This document shows positions 46,680-58,047 of a DNA stretch of 64,000 bases, in pieces (within the stretch, counting starts at the first letter, position 1; each line of letters opens with the position of its first letter). Both the position numbers and the translations under genes were made by a program. Source of the stretch: Cordia subcordata (Eukaryota; Streptophyta; Magnoliopsida; Boraginales; Cordiaceae); assembly GCA_028554755.1 (NCBI GenBank), contig JAPTOF010000008.1, forward strand, positions 15,295,001 to 15,359,000, written 5' to 3'. The notes below the pieces were generated by a model that was given only the letters and a program-made list of their open reading frames with translations, had not been told where the DNA came from and did not search any database.

Positions 46680-47050
46680 ATTTCCAAAGCATGTCGCTTG
46701 CATGGAAGTTATATGCATCAAACTTTCTTTTGTCCTCTTGAAAATCACCATTCTAGGGGTAGTGCTAACTATGACCCCTTTACTCATGCATTATATCATA
46801 CATCTTTATTTAGAAATCATGACTATAGGGATGCACATCCTTATTATTGCAATCATTGTGAAACCCATGCTTATTTTTCTAGTGCTTGTCTTACCTTCCA
46901 CCATCATCGTTCTCGATTGCATACAATGCCGAATGCCCTTACAAATCATACGCTTATGCATACATCCTCATCTTATCATCCTGATTCTAGGGAGAACATC
47001 ATGCATTTTCATATTAGGGTCAAGATGATTCCTCATATCATCTCCATTTT
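46680..47050 (+). pseudogene. Double zinc-knuckle ORF of element G, truncated
   Basis: Knuckle 1 at 46692-46733 (CRLHGSYMHQTFFC, second Cys now His) and knuckle 2 at 46848-46889 (CNHCETHAYFSSAC, His now Tyr), 38 residues apart as in E. Between them are a SRGSANYDPFTHA stretch and a Tyr/His-rich stretch. A conserved YHPDSRE-like segment follows; the ORF is lost at the junction with H. Each of the three copies (D, E, G) has lost different ligands, so the common ancestor can be read as having two full knuckles. Confidence 0.68.
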
Positions 47051-48460
47051 CAACAAAAGAACTCTCAATTAAAAAGGTAGAAGCTACACATTTCCACTCT
47101 AAAGTCTCCAAATCAAAGCTCGACAACAATTCCTCAAACTTTTTCAATTATTCTCCATTAGTCATAGTTTTTTCTACAAAGTCCTTAACAAAAGAATCAA
47201 TCACATCCACTCTAAAGCACTTTTCTCCATCATATTCTCCTCCTACGCTACATTTATTCATTGTGTCGACAACCTTCATAGTAGACCTCAAATTCCAAAA
47301 TTTCATAACTAATTACCCTGACCTACAATGAATAATGGCGTCGACAGTAGCAAAGAAGGGACGACCTAATAGAATGAGGGTAGAATGCCTAGAATCATGA
47401 CTCGAATCCATATCTAATATTATGAAGTCAACAGGGTGCACAAACTAACCTACCTGGACCATAGCATCCTCTACCACACCCCTAGGTCAACGCTGGGACC
47501 TATCAACTAGCTGAAGAGTAACATGTGTAGGGGACAGCTCATTTAGACCTAGCTGCTGATAAGCAGAGTAGGGAATGAAATTCACACTGAACCCTAAATC
47601 TAGTAAGACGTGATCAATCTGAGTCTCACGGATCCTACAAGGAATGGTGAAAGCTCCGGGGTCACTTATCTTGACTGGAAGGCCCGAAATACAAATACTA
47701 CACACATTCTACGTAAGCCTCACCTTCTTAGGAATGTTCGATGATCTACGCTTTCTTGTACAAAGTCCTTAAAGAATTTAGAATATGAGGGAATGGAGAA
47801 GATCACATGTAATAAGGGAAGATTAACCTTAAGATGCTTTCAGATCTTGAAGAACCTAGAATTCTTACTAGGCATGAGCCTCTCTAAAGTGAATGGGAAG
47901 GGAACTCTAGGTGCACTACCTCTAGACACATGGGAATCATCAATAGGCTCCTTTCCCTGCTGATGTAGGCGGGAAGTACTACTCTCTCCATGATCTCTAA
48001 TAGGTTCAACTCTCTTAACAGAATCCTCTCTAGAATCCCTCTCAACAAGGCTACTGTATGGCGCTCTAGACTCGAAAGGACCACTAGGTGCAAGTACTGC
48101 AAAGTCAACTCCTACCCTATTATCCACTACCCTACCACTCTTAAAGTGGTATCGGTGGAGGAATAGGATTGGGCCTTAGGGTTTACATCTGGCTAAGAAG
48201 GCAATTTCCTGGGGTCGCTAGTGCTCAACTGACTGGCCCACTGCCCTAATTGTGTTTTAATCCGTGCCATGTACTGTCTATTTTCTACTAATTCCTGCTG
48301 TTGGTTCTGAATGAACTGCATTATCTTCATCATGTCATTATTAGAAGGTTGGCTACTAAAAGGAGCAGGTAAAGCCTGAGATTGAGGAGCACTAGTGAGA
48401 CATGGCTGATTAAGATGGTAAAAACCTGGAGGGTGTTAAGAACAAAATTGCTACTGGGGT
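47051..48460 (-). pseudogene. Protease and linker of element H, broken
   Basis: Collinear with 58840-60250 of F. The protease block at 47487-47705 reads FTIPCRIRETQIDHVLLDLG then FSVNFIPYSAYQQLGL, so the D-L-G motif is present but the following Ser is Phe. Another block, 47840-48127, matches the basic and serine-rich gag-PR junction. Stops and frameshifts separate them. Confidence 0.8.
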
Positions 48461-49713
48461 GGAACTTGGGCATATGAACTAGACTCGTGCTGACCATGTC
48501 TCCAAGTAAATTTTAGGTTGTCCTTCCAACCCAAATTGTATGTGTTCGAGTACGGGTTATACTCATGAGAATAAACTTGAGTAGTACACACTTGCTCTTT
48601 CATGAATTTGGGAAATTAGGGCACTAAAAGGTAAGATATAGTCTCACGAGATGACTCGGAACACAATGCACACATCTCAACTGCCAAAGGGGCAGAGAAC
48701 AAACCCATCGAACTAGTCCTATGACCATGAGATGAAAGAGACAATGAAATAAATTGATCTAACTTATTTGTTAAAGCCTATACCTTTACGGGTAAATCTA
48801 AAGAAACTCTAACCTCACTAACACTTCTCTTAATACCTTATCGACTAGACCTATCCATAGCAAAGTTTTGAAAAGAATTTTTGGCCATCAACTCCATTTT
48901 CTCCTATGCCTCAGCTGGTCTCAAGGTATAGAAGCCACCACCAGAGGCAGCATTGACTATTTTCCCATTTTGCTAATTTAAACCTCAAAAGAAATACTAG
49001 AGTAGGTCATGACTACTATACCCATAGTGTGGACACTATCTAAAAAGGTCTTTGAATCTCTCCTAAGCCTTATGAAAAGATTCTAGATCATGTAGGGAGA
49101 AAGTCATAATGGCAGTCCTAAGGTCGGTCATTTTAGCCATGGGATAGAATTTTTGAAAGCACATAGATTGAAGCTCAGTCCATAAAGTAATGCAACCATT
49201 TGGTAAGGATGAAACCAAGACTTAGCCTTGTCCTTAAACGAGAAAGGAAACAATCTTAGATGTACGACCTCTTGGGAGACATTAGGGACATGGAAGGTGG
49301 AACTCATCTCAACAAAATTGGTAACATGCTCTAAAGGACTCTCATTGCTTCTCCCATAAAAAGAAGGAAACATGGCCAACATATTAGGCTTAATCTTGAA
49401 GTTCATCTACCCTAAACCCAAAATTTGAAGAGCCGAATTAGGCTCAAAGGCTTTGGGGAGAAAGAATTGCCTAAGAGTAGCTCCTCATCTATGTGTAAGT
49501 CCGGTCTAAGGGGCTCTTATCCAAAACAATCTTAGGCTTGATGCTTATGGTGATCATGAGGTGGAATAAGATTCATTGTGGGAATGGGAGGATTAAGAGG
49601 ATGATTGGAATTGGCCATCTCCTCAAGTAGATCTCCTAAATTCTTAATGCGATCCTATTGGTTACGGGATTAAGGGGAATTAAGGGATTTCCATGAGATC
49701 TCCTACCAAGCAT
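48461..49713 (-). pseudogene. gag of element H, broken
   Basis: It starts in the same TTGTGCATGCTTGG context as A and F, with the ATG near 49713. The capsid part at 49128-49406 reads MNFKIKPNMLAMFPSFYGRS, HVTNFVEMSSTFHVPNVS and FSFKDKAKSWFH. The knuckle near 48630-48670 has lost His and the last Cys. Several frame breaks. Confidence 0.82.
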
Positions 49714-49966
49714 GCACAAACTATCCTAACTCCAACCACTTCAACCCCCAAAAAAAACTTCAATAATCCTAAGAACTACAGCAAATAAGCCACAATCCTA
49801 GAAAGTCTACTAAAAACAAAAACAATAAACAAAGCATGTACCAAAGCTAGATACTATAAACAATAAGCAAGATATTCGAAAACTAAACAAACTATAAAGA
49901 AAAAGCAAGAAGAATAAATAAAGCAACTATTAGAACACACAAGCAAAGAATGCAAACCACTATGCC

Positions 49967-49984
49967 TCCCCGGCAACGGTGCTA
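49967..49984 (-). other. Primer-binding site of element H
   Basis: The plus strand reads TCCCCGGCAACGGTGCTA, two changes from the perfect complement in F (61797-61814), six bases from the LTR. The leader 49714-49966 matches that of F and holds nothing else. Confidence 0.88.
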
Positions 49985-49990
49985 AGAACT

Positions 49991-51760
49991 TGGTGTGACA
50001 TTTCGATACAAACCCTAAAAGACCCGCAAGCATAAGGATCATGCCAAAATAATGTGTACAAGTGCGGGTGAGAATTACAAAGAGGTATGAACTGTGGAGG
50101 AAATTATATATTAGTGTGCTCTACAAGAAACCCAAAAAAGAGGAATCTAAGGTAACATGATTTTGTATTTTTGGGAGCTAAGTGGAAAAGTGAAAGGACT
50201 ACACTACAAATGCAATAAGGGAAAGAGATAAGAACTAAGCTAACCTAGGGGATTAAGACAAGGAGAAGGTGATAGGGTGACCTACACTTGCGAATGGGTG
50301 ACTTTATGCCTCTTTACTATGGGATTTGGGGATTGGCTTTCTAAATATGGCTTCTAATACTAAGCAACTAACTATTGTTCTAATTACACCCTACAACTCA
50401 TTGCTGGTCCGTCCCTAAGCATGCACACTTAGAGCTATAATGTGGTACTTATGAACCTAAGGCCGTAGGAGGGACTACAGAGTGACTTAGGTGTCCTAGA
50501 ACGATCCCACCTTAGTTCCTAAACCATTAGCTAGATTTAAAGCTAAGACCTAGGGCTCCTAGGGTCAACTAAACTTATCCAAACTCCTATTAGCTGGATT
50601 TAAAGCTAAAAGGGACTCGATCTAGGCTAGTCCTAACTTATGCACTGTCATTTCAAGGACACTAAAGCAGATTGGTATTTAATAGGGGCAGTCTTACATG
50701 TTTTAAGCAAAGCGTTATGAATATGATGTCCCATTAGAAGTTTGTTTTATGCCATTAGAAGTATCCAAGCATCAACATGCAGCATTAATTGAGCGTGTAT
50801 TCATTATAGGGCATGTTTCATACTCACATAGACATGAATAGAATCAACCCACTTTATATTATCCATAATCACACATATAGACATGCATAATCTAAGGATT
50901 AGAAGTGTTCTATAGCAAATCATTACATTAAACACATAGACATGAAATGATATAAAGCTTCTCAAATAAAAACAAAGTACATATATATATAGATATATTT
51001 AAGCCAATAAAATCCCATAACAAAGAGTATGTAAACCAATCTATTACACAAGTTTAGGCACCCTAAATCGTCTACTCAAGCATGAAGTAAGAATGAAAGA
51101 GGCTAGAGAAATTTCCCCTTCCATCCTTATTTATCTCTTTAAAATCTTGAGTGACCTTTGCCAATTGATGTTACAATCTTCCAAAATCAACTTTATTTCA
51201 AGTGGGTGTATGTGTTAGTGTGTGAATTCGAGGTGGGTGAAAGTAGGGTTTTGTGTGTGAGAAGTGGGTGTGTGAATGGGAGGTGAAAAAGCGATCAAAA
51301 TCTACTAAAAATAGGCTAGAAAAGGGCTTAACTAGTGCAGCATACACATCCAGCTAGGGGCCATGGTTTGTCAACAGGCTTAGCCTTGAGGTCGACCGAC
51401 CAGGTCAAAAGCTGGCCAATTTTCTCGCTTGCGTCTGGTTCACTCTAGTTGCTCTTTTCTTTGCCTAGTTGCCTCCAAACACTTCTTTTATGCTTCTCCC
51501 ACGTGCCAAACACCTCAAGCTTGACTCCAATATCTATTCCCTATCAATTCAAGTCTCGAGCTTTTGACCTAACTTCACCAAACACGAGAAATATGCTTGC
51601 ATTAGTGTAGCATTTGTGTTTAAACTCAACTATGTACATTTACTTACGCTTAAGCCTAACTCTAATATATGTACTATACTAATGCATCTTTTAAAGCTGA
51701 AAGCACCTCTTAAATATGGACAATTAACAACACAAGCACACACAAAAACGCAACACATCA
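49991..51760 (-). repeat. Shared LTR: 5' LTR of H and 3' LTR of I (1770 bp)
   Basis: Left neighbour is a PBS, right neighbour is a PPT (51761-51795). B family: hairpins TTAGCT/AGCTAA at 50526-50545 and 50590-50609, ACATAGACATG motifs ending at 50836, 50885 and 50944, and GTCGACC near 51393. It ends ACACATCA on the plus strand. Confidence 0.88.
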
Positions 51761-52682
51761 ACACCCTAAACCTTCTCCTTGCTTGTCCCCAAGGAAGCCT
51801 ATTCTTAAGTCTATTTCTAGGTTGATACAAGGATTTACTCTTTATCAAGGTTAGCGTAAAAACATGAAGGGGAAATTCCTATTGTGGAGAGATCCCTAAG
51901 CCTCTTTGGATCCTCCCTTTACTCATAAGGGGCCTCGCTCCTCATAGGAATTTTTCAAGTAGCCAAACCACCACAAACCTCGGATTCTAACTCACGCACA
52001 CAGGATGTTGATATTTTGTGCCTCCTTGACTAACATGGCCTTCCCAACATTCACAAAGCTTCAAAGACAAGATAAGAGAATATACAAATATAATGGCTTA
52101 TAAAAGCCTTATTCATATATATACAAAGAGGATAGCTTGTACTAAGTTGACATTGTGTCACTTATGCACTTATTCACCAAAATCTTTGGTGCCTTTGGCT
52201 TTTTCTCTTTTTCCAATTTTTCATCCTTTTGATCTTTTTGCACCATTTTTTCCTTTTTCAATTTGTTTTTGGATTTTTCATACTTTGCATTGCATTTACA
52301 CAAAAAGAAAGGAAAAAGAAAGGCTAAGGCATATCAAAAAGAGCCAAACAAGGAAGAGGCATTTACATCTACAACCCTTTTCAATCACTTTTTCCTACCA
52401 AGCTATAAGGTAGCTACAAGGGACATTCTTAAAAGTCCTCACACCCCACAACTTTCAAGGGCTTCCCTTCCAAGGCTTAGTTTTCAATCCGCTCTATTCA
52501 CTTCCCCACAATGCTATTCATATTCACAAATCAATTGAGTCAATCACAATAGCCAACAAAATGATCAACCAATAAATAAAATACTCTACTTGCATTAAAA
52601 TTTGAAAATTTTTTGTGATTTTTGACCAAATACTAGATTATGCAATCTACCCTAAGAAAACACAAAATAATAAGACTACTAC
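51761..52682 (-). other. PPT and noncoding 3' region of element I, left part
   Basis: The PPT at 51761-51795 (minus GCTTGGGGACAAGCAAGGAG) borders the LTR. The rest matches the 3' regions of A-F: CATTGTGTCAC near 52153, an A/T-rich stretch near 52200-52320. No coding. It is interrupted at 52682 by element F and resumes at 63601. Confidence 0.8.
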
Positions 52683-53624
52683 TGATGTCTTCTTACGAGT
52701 GCAAGTTTTAAAAGACCCGCAAGCGTACGGATCATGCAATACAGTGTTTACGAGTGCGGGTGTCGAACCACAGGGAGGCATGAATATCGTGAATGTATCC
52801 TATGCTTGGTGTCCTAAAAGAGCCAAAAAGAAAGATCTAAACTAAGTGTACTTTTTCTTGTGAAGGTTTGGATTGTCGGGAGCTCTAAGTAAATGAAAAA
52901 AAACTAAACTATGAATAAAAACAAAAGGGACGCAGGTTGATTGAGAAGAAACTAACAATTGGAAAGGGATTAGGGTGACTTGGACTTATGAATGGGTAAC
53001 TCCATACTCAAATGCTATGGGATTAAGGGATGATGGCTAACTATCAAAAGTGCTCTTAACTAGGTTGTTAGTTAGTGTCCTGATTTCCCCCTAGGACTCG
53101 GTGCGGGTCCGTCCCTAGGCGACGTCTCCTAGAGCTACGGCGTGGTCCTCATGACCTAGGGCCTCAAGAGTGACTAACTAACTTCCTATGTGGCTTAGAA
53201 TGAACCTACCTTAGTACCTAAACTGTTGGCTGGGTTTAAAGCCAAGACCTAGTGTTGCTAAGGTCGACTAAATCTATCTTGAGACCTATTGGCTGGATTT
53301 AACGCCAAAGGAAACTCGACCTAGATTAGCCCTAAATTATACTCCGTCATTCTAAGATCACTACAGCAGGATTTGACTAACATTCATACACATGTGATAT
53401 TGAAATTATGCTTGTTACTAGGCATGCAAATACGCATATAGACATGAATAAAAGCACTACCCACTTCATAACATCCATGTATAAACACATAGACATGAGT
53501 ACAGCATGGATTAGATGTGTTTAGTAACAAACAAACTTCAATTAATATATATGTACTCATCTAGGTATTTTATCAAACACATAGACATGAATGAAAGAAC
53601 ACCCAATTAAACAAAACAAATCAA

Positions 53625-53660
<36 letters not shown>

Positions 53661-54453
53661 GCCATCATACCCCATATCATAAGAGTATAAAATTAACCCA
53701 TTACATAAGTTTTATCACCCTATACAAGCCTACTCAGACATAATAGAAAATAGAATGAAAGAGATATAACGAAACTCCCCTTTTATCCTAGCGATTTTAG
53801 AACACAGCTTGTAAACAATCTCGATTCCAAAGCGTTTGAATCCTCCAACGAAACTTGGTTCTTCGTGAAAAGTATGTGAAAAGGGTGTGTGAGGCGGCTA
53901 AGGAATAGGGTTAAGTGTGTGTGAGAATAGGTGTGAACTGTGTGTAAAAACTCCCTTTTTCTGCTCCGCATCGGGCTTTATTTATAGATTCGCGCCGGTC
54001 GACCGGCCTCTGGAGTACTCGACCGACTTTCTTCAAGGGCTCTCTGGAGTGGCCGGTCGACCGGCTCTTGAAGGGGGGTCGTCCGGCTTTTCAACGAAGC
54101 TCTCTGGAGTGGCCGGTCGACCTAGTGGCCGACCGGCTATTCTTCCTTAGCGTCCGCTGACTTCCTTCATCCAATTTTTCATCATTTCGCCTTTAGTCTT
54201 CTCCTTAGACCCGTGCATGTCCTATCTTCATCACCTTTCATTGTTCAATCTTTATTTTAACCCAAAATCACCTGAATCATTGAAAATAAGCTATTAGTGT
54301 AGCATTTTATCTCTTAAACTCAATATGCACATTTATTCACACTTAAGCCTATTCCTATCAAAAGTACTACACTAATGCATCATTATAAGCATTCAATACC
54401 TCTAAAGTATAAGTAAATGGCGATGCAAACACACACCAAATCACAACTCATCA
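52683..54453 (-). repeat. 3' LTR of element F (1771 bp)
   Basis: Starts (+) TGATGTCTTC, ends AACTCATCA. On the minus strand a TATAAATA box is at 53979-53986, with GTCGAC palindromes just upstream at 53994-54141. Twin hairpins at 53226-53245 and 53289-53308; ACATAGACATG motifs ending at 53446, 53497 and 53589; a TA tract at about 53628-53656. Confidence 0.95.
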
Positions 54454-54492
54454 ACACCCCCAAACCTTCTCCTTGCTTGTCCTCAAGCAAGC
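54454..54492 (-). other. Polypurine tract of element F
   Basis: The minus strand reads GCTTGAGGACAAGCAAGGAG then AAGGTTTGGGGGTGT, then the LTR. GCTTG/CAAGC forms a short stem. Confidence 0.85.
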
Positions 54493-55823
54493 CTAATCTA
54501 AAATTTTATTTCTAAAGCTGATACAATGGATTGCCTGAAGGACTGACTCGCTATCAGCATTAGTTTGAGAAACACGAAAGGGCATTCCTATTGTGAAGAG
54601 ATCCCTAAGCCTCTTTGAATCTTCCCTCTACTCATAAGGGGTCTCGTTCCTCATAGGAATTTCCCAAGTAGCCAATCCACCACAAGCCTAGGATTCTAAC
54701 TCACGCACTCGGGCTGTTGATATTTCGTGCTCCCTCACTAACATGGTCTCCCTGACATGCATCAAGCCTCAAGGATAACAAGAGAGAATATACAAACACA
54801 ATGGCTTAAAAAGCCTTATTGACGTGTTTACAAAGATGATAACTTGTGCTAAGTTGACATTGTGTCACTTATGCACTTATTCACCAACTTTTAGGTGCCT
54901 TTGGCTTTTCTTCATTCATAGATTTTTTGCACCTTTTTGCCTCTCTTTTTTTTTTTTTTTATATGCTTTGTATTGTATTCTCAAAACGAAAGAAAAAGAA
55001 AAGCTTAGGCATATCAACAAGAACCAATCAAAGATGGGGCACTCACATCAATAACCTTTTTTTAACACTCTTTCCTACCAAGCTATGGGGTGGCTACAAG
55101 AGTCATTCTTTTAAGGTTCTCACTCCCCACAATTTTGAAGGGCATATCCTCCAAGACTTAGATTTCAAACCACTTTATTCATTCCCCCACAATGCTTCTT
55201 ATCTTCATAAATCAATAGAGTCAATCACAAAAGCCAACACAATGATCAACAAAGAAATAAATGACTCTATATGCATAAAAATTTTTCAATTTTCACCATT
55301 TTTATGCATGATGCAATCTACCCTAAGCAAGGTATAACAAGAAAACTAAACTCCCACACCCCCAAACCTAAACTTTGCTTGTCCTCAAGCAAATAGAACG
55401 AAGCACAACAAAAACAAGCAAGTTATCATTACAAAACAAGTAAAGGTGGTGGGGATAGGGTGCAAACGGGGAACAAGTGGAGAAAGGATAGATACAACCT
55501 TGCGTTTTCTTCAAAGCTTTCCATGCCAACGTCATCTCACCATACTGCTAACCTGTGACTCACAATTCATAAATACTCACAAAGAAAACAAGATTAGCAT
55601 TGCCTATGCATACTCGCATTGGCATGTGCAATAAGAAGCAGTGGTGTATCTTACGGGACAAAGGATTGGGATTCAACACTTTATGTTGGGTGCAAGAAAG
55701 ATAAAAGAAAGAAAATAAAAAGAAACAAAAGTCAAACAAATGCAAGACTATAAAATTGAACCTAGGTTGCCTTCTAGTAGCGCTAACCACCAAGCCGTCA
55801 GCCAGGCAAATACTAGCTCATCT
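54493..55823 (-). other. Noncoding 3' region of element F
   Basis: No ORF of note and no envelope gene. It contains the inner polypurine-like module 55353-55395, the post-pol hairpin block 55761-55786, TGACATTGTGTCA near 54855, and a T-rich run near 54945-54960. Confidence 0.75.
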
Positions 55824-56230
55824 TCAACTTCCATCTGCGAGATCCTGAAGCTCTAAAACCTCCACACGAGCCATGCTCGGATTATAAGCGTGCTTCAGGC
55901 GTTGCCCATTTACTGTCAACTCTCGGCCATCTTTTAAGTCTTCGATCTTGACTACTCCAGAAGGATAGGCAATCATCACCTCATATGGACCATCCCATCT
56001 CGTCTTAAGCTTACCTGGAAAAAGCTTCAGTCATGAGTTAAACAACCAAACTTTATCAAGAGGAGAGAATGATTTCTTAATAACGTGTTTATCATGGATT
56101 CTCTTCATCCTATCCTTATAAAGTTTAGCGTTCTCATATGTCTCGAATCTAAGTTCTTCCAGTTCTGCTAGGTCTAGCCTCCTTTTCTCACCCGCTCTTG
56201 CCTAGTCAAAATTTAGGGCTTTGATTGCCC
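55824..56230 (-). pseudogene. C-terminal end of F pol, out of frame
   Basis: After an extra G near 56231 the frame shifts, and pol continues in another frame through a lysine-rich segment to [20 protein letters not shown] and a stop at 55824-55826. Two further stops lie in it: TAG at 56202-56204, where CAG would fit, and a TGA near 56032, where CGA would fit from the A homologue. This is the integrase C-terminal, chromodomain-free tail typical of Athila. Confidence 0.8.
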
Positions 56231-58044
56231 CAATACGCTCTATGTTCAAGTTCAACCAGCAAGTGACAAGCTTTACCAAATACCAATCTATATGGAGACA
56301 TACCAATAGGAGTCTTAAAGGCGGTACGGTAGGCCCACAAAGCATCATTTAATCTAATAGACCAATCTTTTCTATCAGGCCTAACCGTTTTCTCTAGAAT
56401 GTGTTTGATCTCTCTATTGGACACCTCTACTTGTCCACTAGTCTGCGGGTGATAAGGAGTGGCTACTTTATGGGTGACTGAATATTTCCTCAACAAGGCC
56501 TCTAAAGTCCTAAGGCGAAAATGCAAACCCCCATCACTAATTAAGATTCTAGGGACTCCAAATCTAGAGAAAATGTTCTCTTTAATAAACTTAACCACTA
56601 CCCTATGGTCATTAGTGCGTGTAGGAATAGCCTCAACCCATTTGGATACATAATCAACGGCCACTAAAATGTATTGACACCCAAAGGAAGGTGGAAATGG
56701 ACCCATGAAGTCTATACCCCAAACATCGAACAACTCACAAGGAAGAATAGGGGATAAAGGCATCATGTTTCTCCTAGAGATGGACCCGGATTGTTGACAT
56801 CTAAAACACTTTTTGCAATATTCCTGGGCATCCCTAAAGAGAGTAGGCCAAAATAATCCACTTTGCAAGACCTTCGCAGCAGTCTTCTTCCCACTAAAAT
56901 GACCCCCACACCCCTCATCATGACACATGCTTAGCACGCTCTCAAACTCCTCCTCAGGCACACACCGGCGAATCATTTGATCCGCACACACTTTAAAAAG
57001 ATAGGGGTCCTCCCAAAAGAAATGCCTAACTTGTGCTAGGAACCTATCTTTTTCTCTTTTCTCCCAATGAGACGAAAAATGCCTTGTGGCAAGATAATTA
57101 ACTATATGAACGAACCAAGGTGTGTGATGAGAAATAGCAAATAATTGCTCATCAGGGAATGAATCATGAAAAGGAGATGGATCACTAGAAGACTCGCTAA
57201 CAAGACGGGAAAGATGATCCGCAACTAAATTCTCTCTACCCTTCTTATCCCAAATTTCTAAGTCAAACTCTTGAAGGAGGAGCATCCACCTAATCAAGCG
57301 GGGCTTAGATTCTTTCTTAGATAGCAAATACTTCAATGCCGCATGATTGGTGTAGACAATTACTCTGGATCCTAGGATGTATGACCTAAACTTGTCGAGA
57401 GAGAAGACTATCGCTAGAAGCTCTTTTTCCGTAGTAGTGTAATTCTTTTGTGCTTTATCAAAAGTCTTGCTAGCATAGTATACAACATGGGGAAACTTAT
57501 CCTTCCTTTGAACTAAAACAGCTCCTATTGCATAATCGGATGCATCACACATAACCTCAAATGGGAGACTGTAGTCAGGTGGTTGGATAATCGGGGATGT
57601 TGATAATAAGGATTTAAGCCTATTAAAAGCTCTAACACATTCATCGTCAAAGTCAAAAGGAACATCTTGTGCTAGGAGCCTAGACAAAGGACGTGCAACG
57701 TGACTAAAATCCTTAATGAATCTACGGTAGAATCCTGCATGTCCTAGAAAAGATCTAACATCCTTGACACACTTAGGGACAAGCAACTTGTCAATTAATT
57801 CAACCTTAGCTGTGTCGTCTTGAATTCCATTAGATGAGACAACATGACCCAGCACTATCCCTCGTTGCACCATGAAGTGGGATTTCTCCCAACTTAACAC
57901 TAAATTCTTCTCCACACATCGGTCTAAGACTAAAGAGAGATGATTCAAGCACTCATCAAAGCTATCTCCAAAGACTAAGAAATCATCCGTAAAAATCTCT
58001 AAGTGTCTCTCAATCATATCACTAAAAATGGCCATCATGCATCT
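56206..58044 (-). pseudogene. RT C-terminal part, RNase H and integrase of F (610-residue open frame)
   Basis: [18 protein letters not shown] then TDDF (catalytic pair kept, preceding Met now Thr; about 57982-57987). RNase [30 protein letters not shown], but the later Asp is Asn (YTNHAAL, AAT at 57346-57348), where A keeps YTDHTAL; this should abolish RNase H. Integrase: zinc domain with [10 protein letters not shown] and CKKCFRCQ, catalytic Asp in GIDFMGPF (about 56710), Asp in LISDGGLHF (about 56540) and Glu in VEVSNREIK (about 56420), all kept. Ends at the frameshift by 56231. The stop at 58045-58047 separates it from the RT N-terminus in the same frame. Confidence 0.9.
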
Positions 58045-58047
58045 CTA

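Larger units (their letters stand above)
44365..47050 (+). mobile_element. Element G: 5' part of a third relative of D and E
   Basis: A 5' LTR at 44365-46519, a degenerate PBS, a leader, and the first part of the double zinc-knuckle ORF up to about 47050, where the sequence switches to the minus-strand element H. The 3' part and 3' LTR are missing. Confidence 0.8.
47051..51760 (-). mobile_element. Element H: minus-strand Athila without RT or integrase, sharing an LTR with element I
   Basis: From right to left: 5' LTR 49991-51760, PBS 49967-49984, leader, gag from about 49713, then protease and linker, ending at about 47051 at a position equivalent to 58840 in F, just before RT. There the sequence joins element G. 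The same LTR is followed on its right by a PPT belonging to element I, so one LTR serves two internal regions. Confidence 0.82.

Noticed and set aside
46702..47028. 108-residue hydrophobic open frame that looks like a membrane protein (similar stretch in 39501-39959)
   Set aside because: It is the wrong frame of the zinc-knuckle ORF: the knuckles and the homology to D and E are in the other frame.
53628..53656. TA tract as a replication origin or scaffold element
   Set aside because: It is a simple microsatellite in the F LTR that differs in length from its sister LTR; similar tracts occur in the E LTR.
54454..55823. Possible envelope-like gene between pol and 3' LTR in F (and 9622-11148 in A)
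   Set aside because: No long open frame, signal peptide or membrane segments on the element strand; the region is conserved as noncoding motifs instead.
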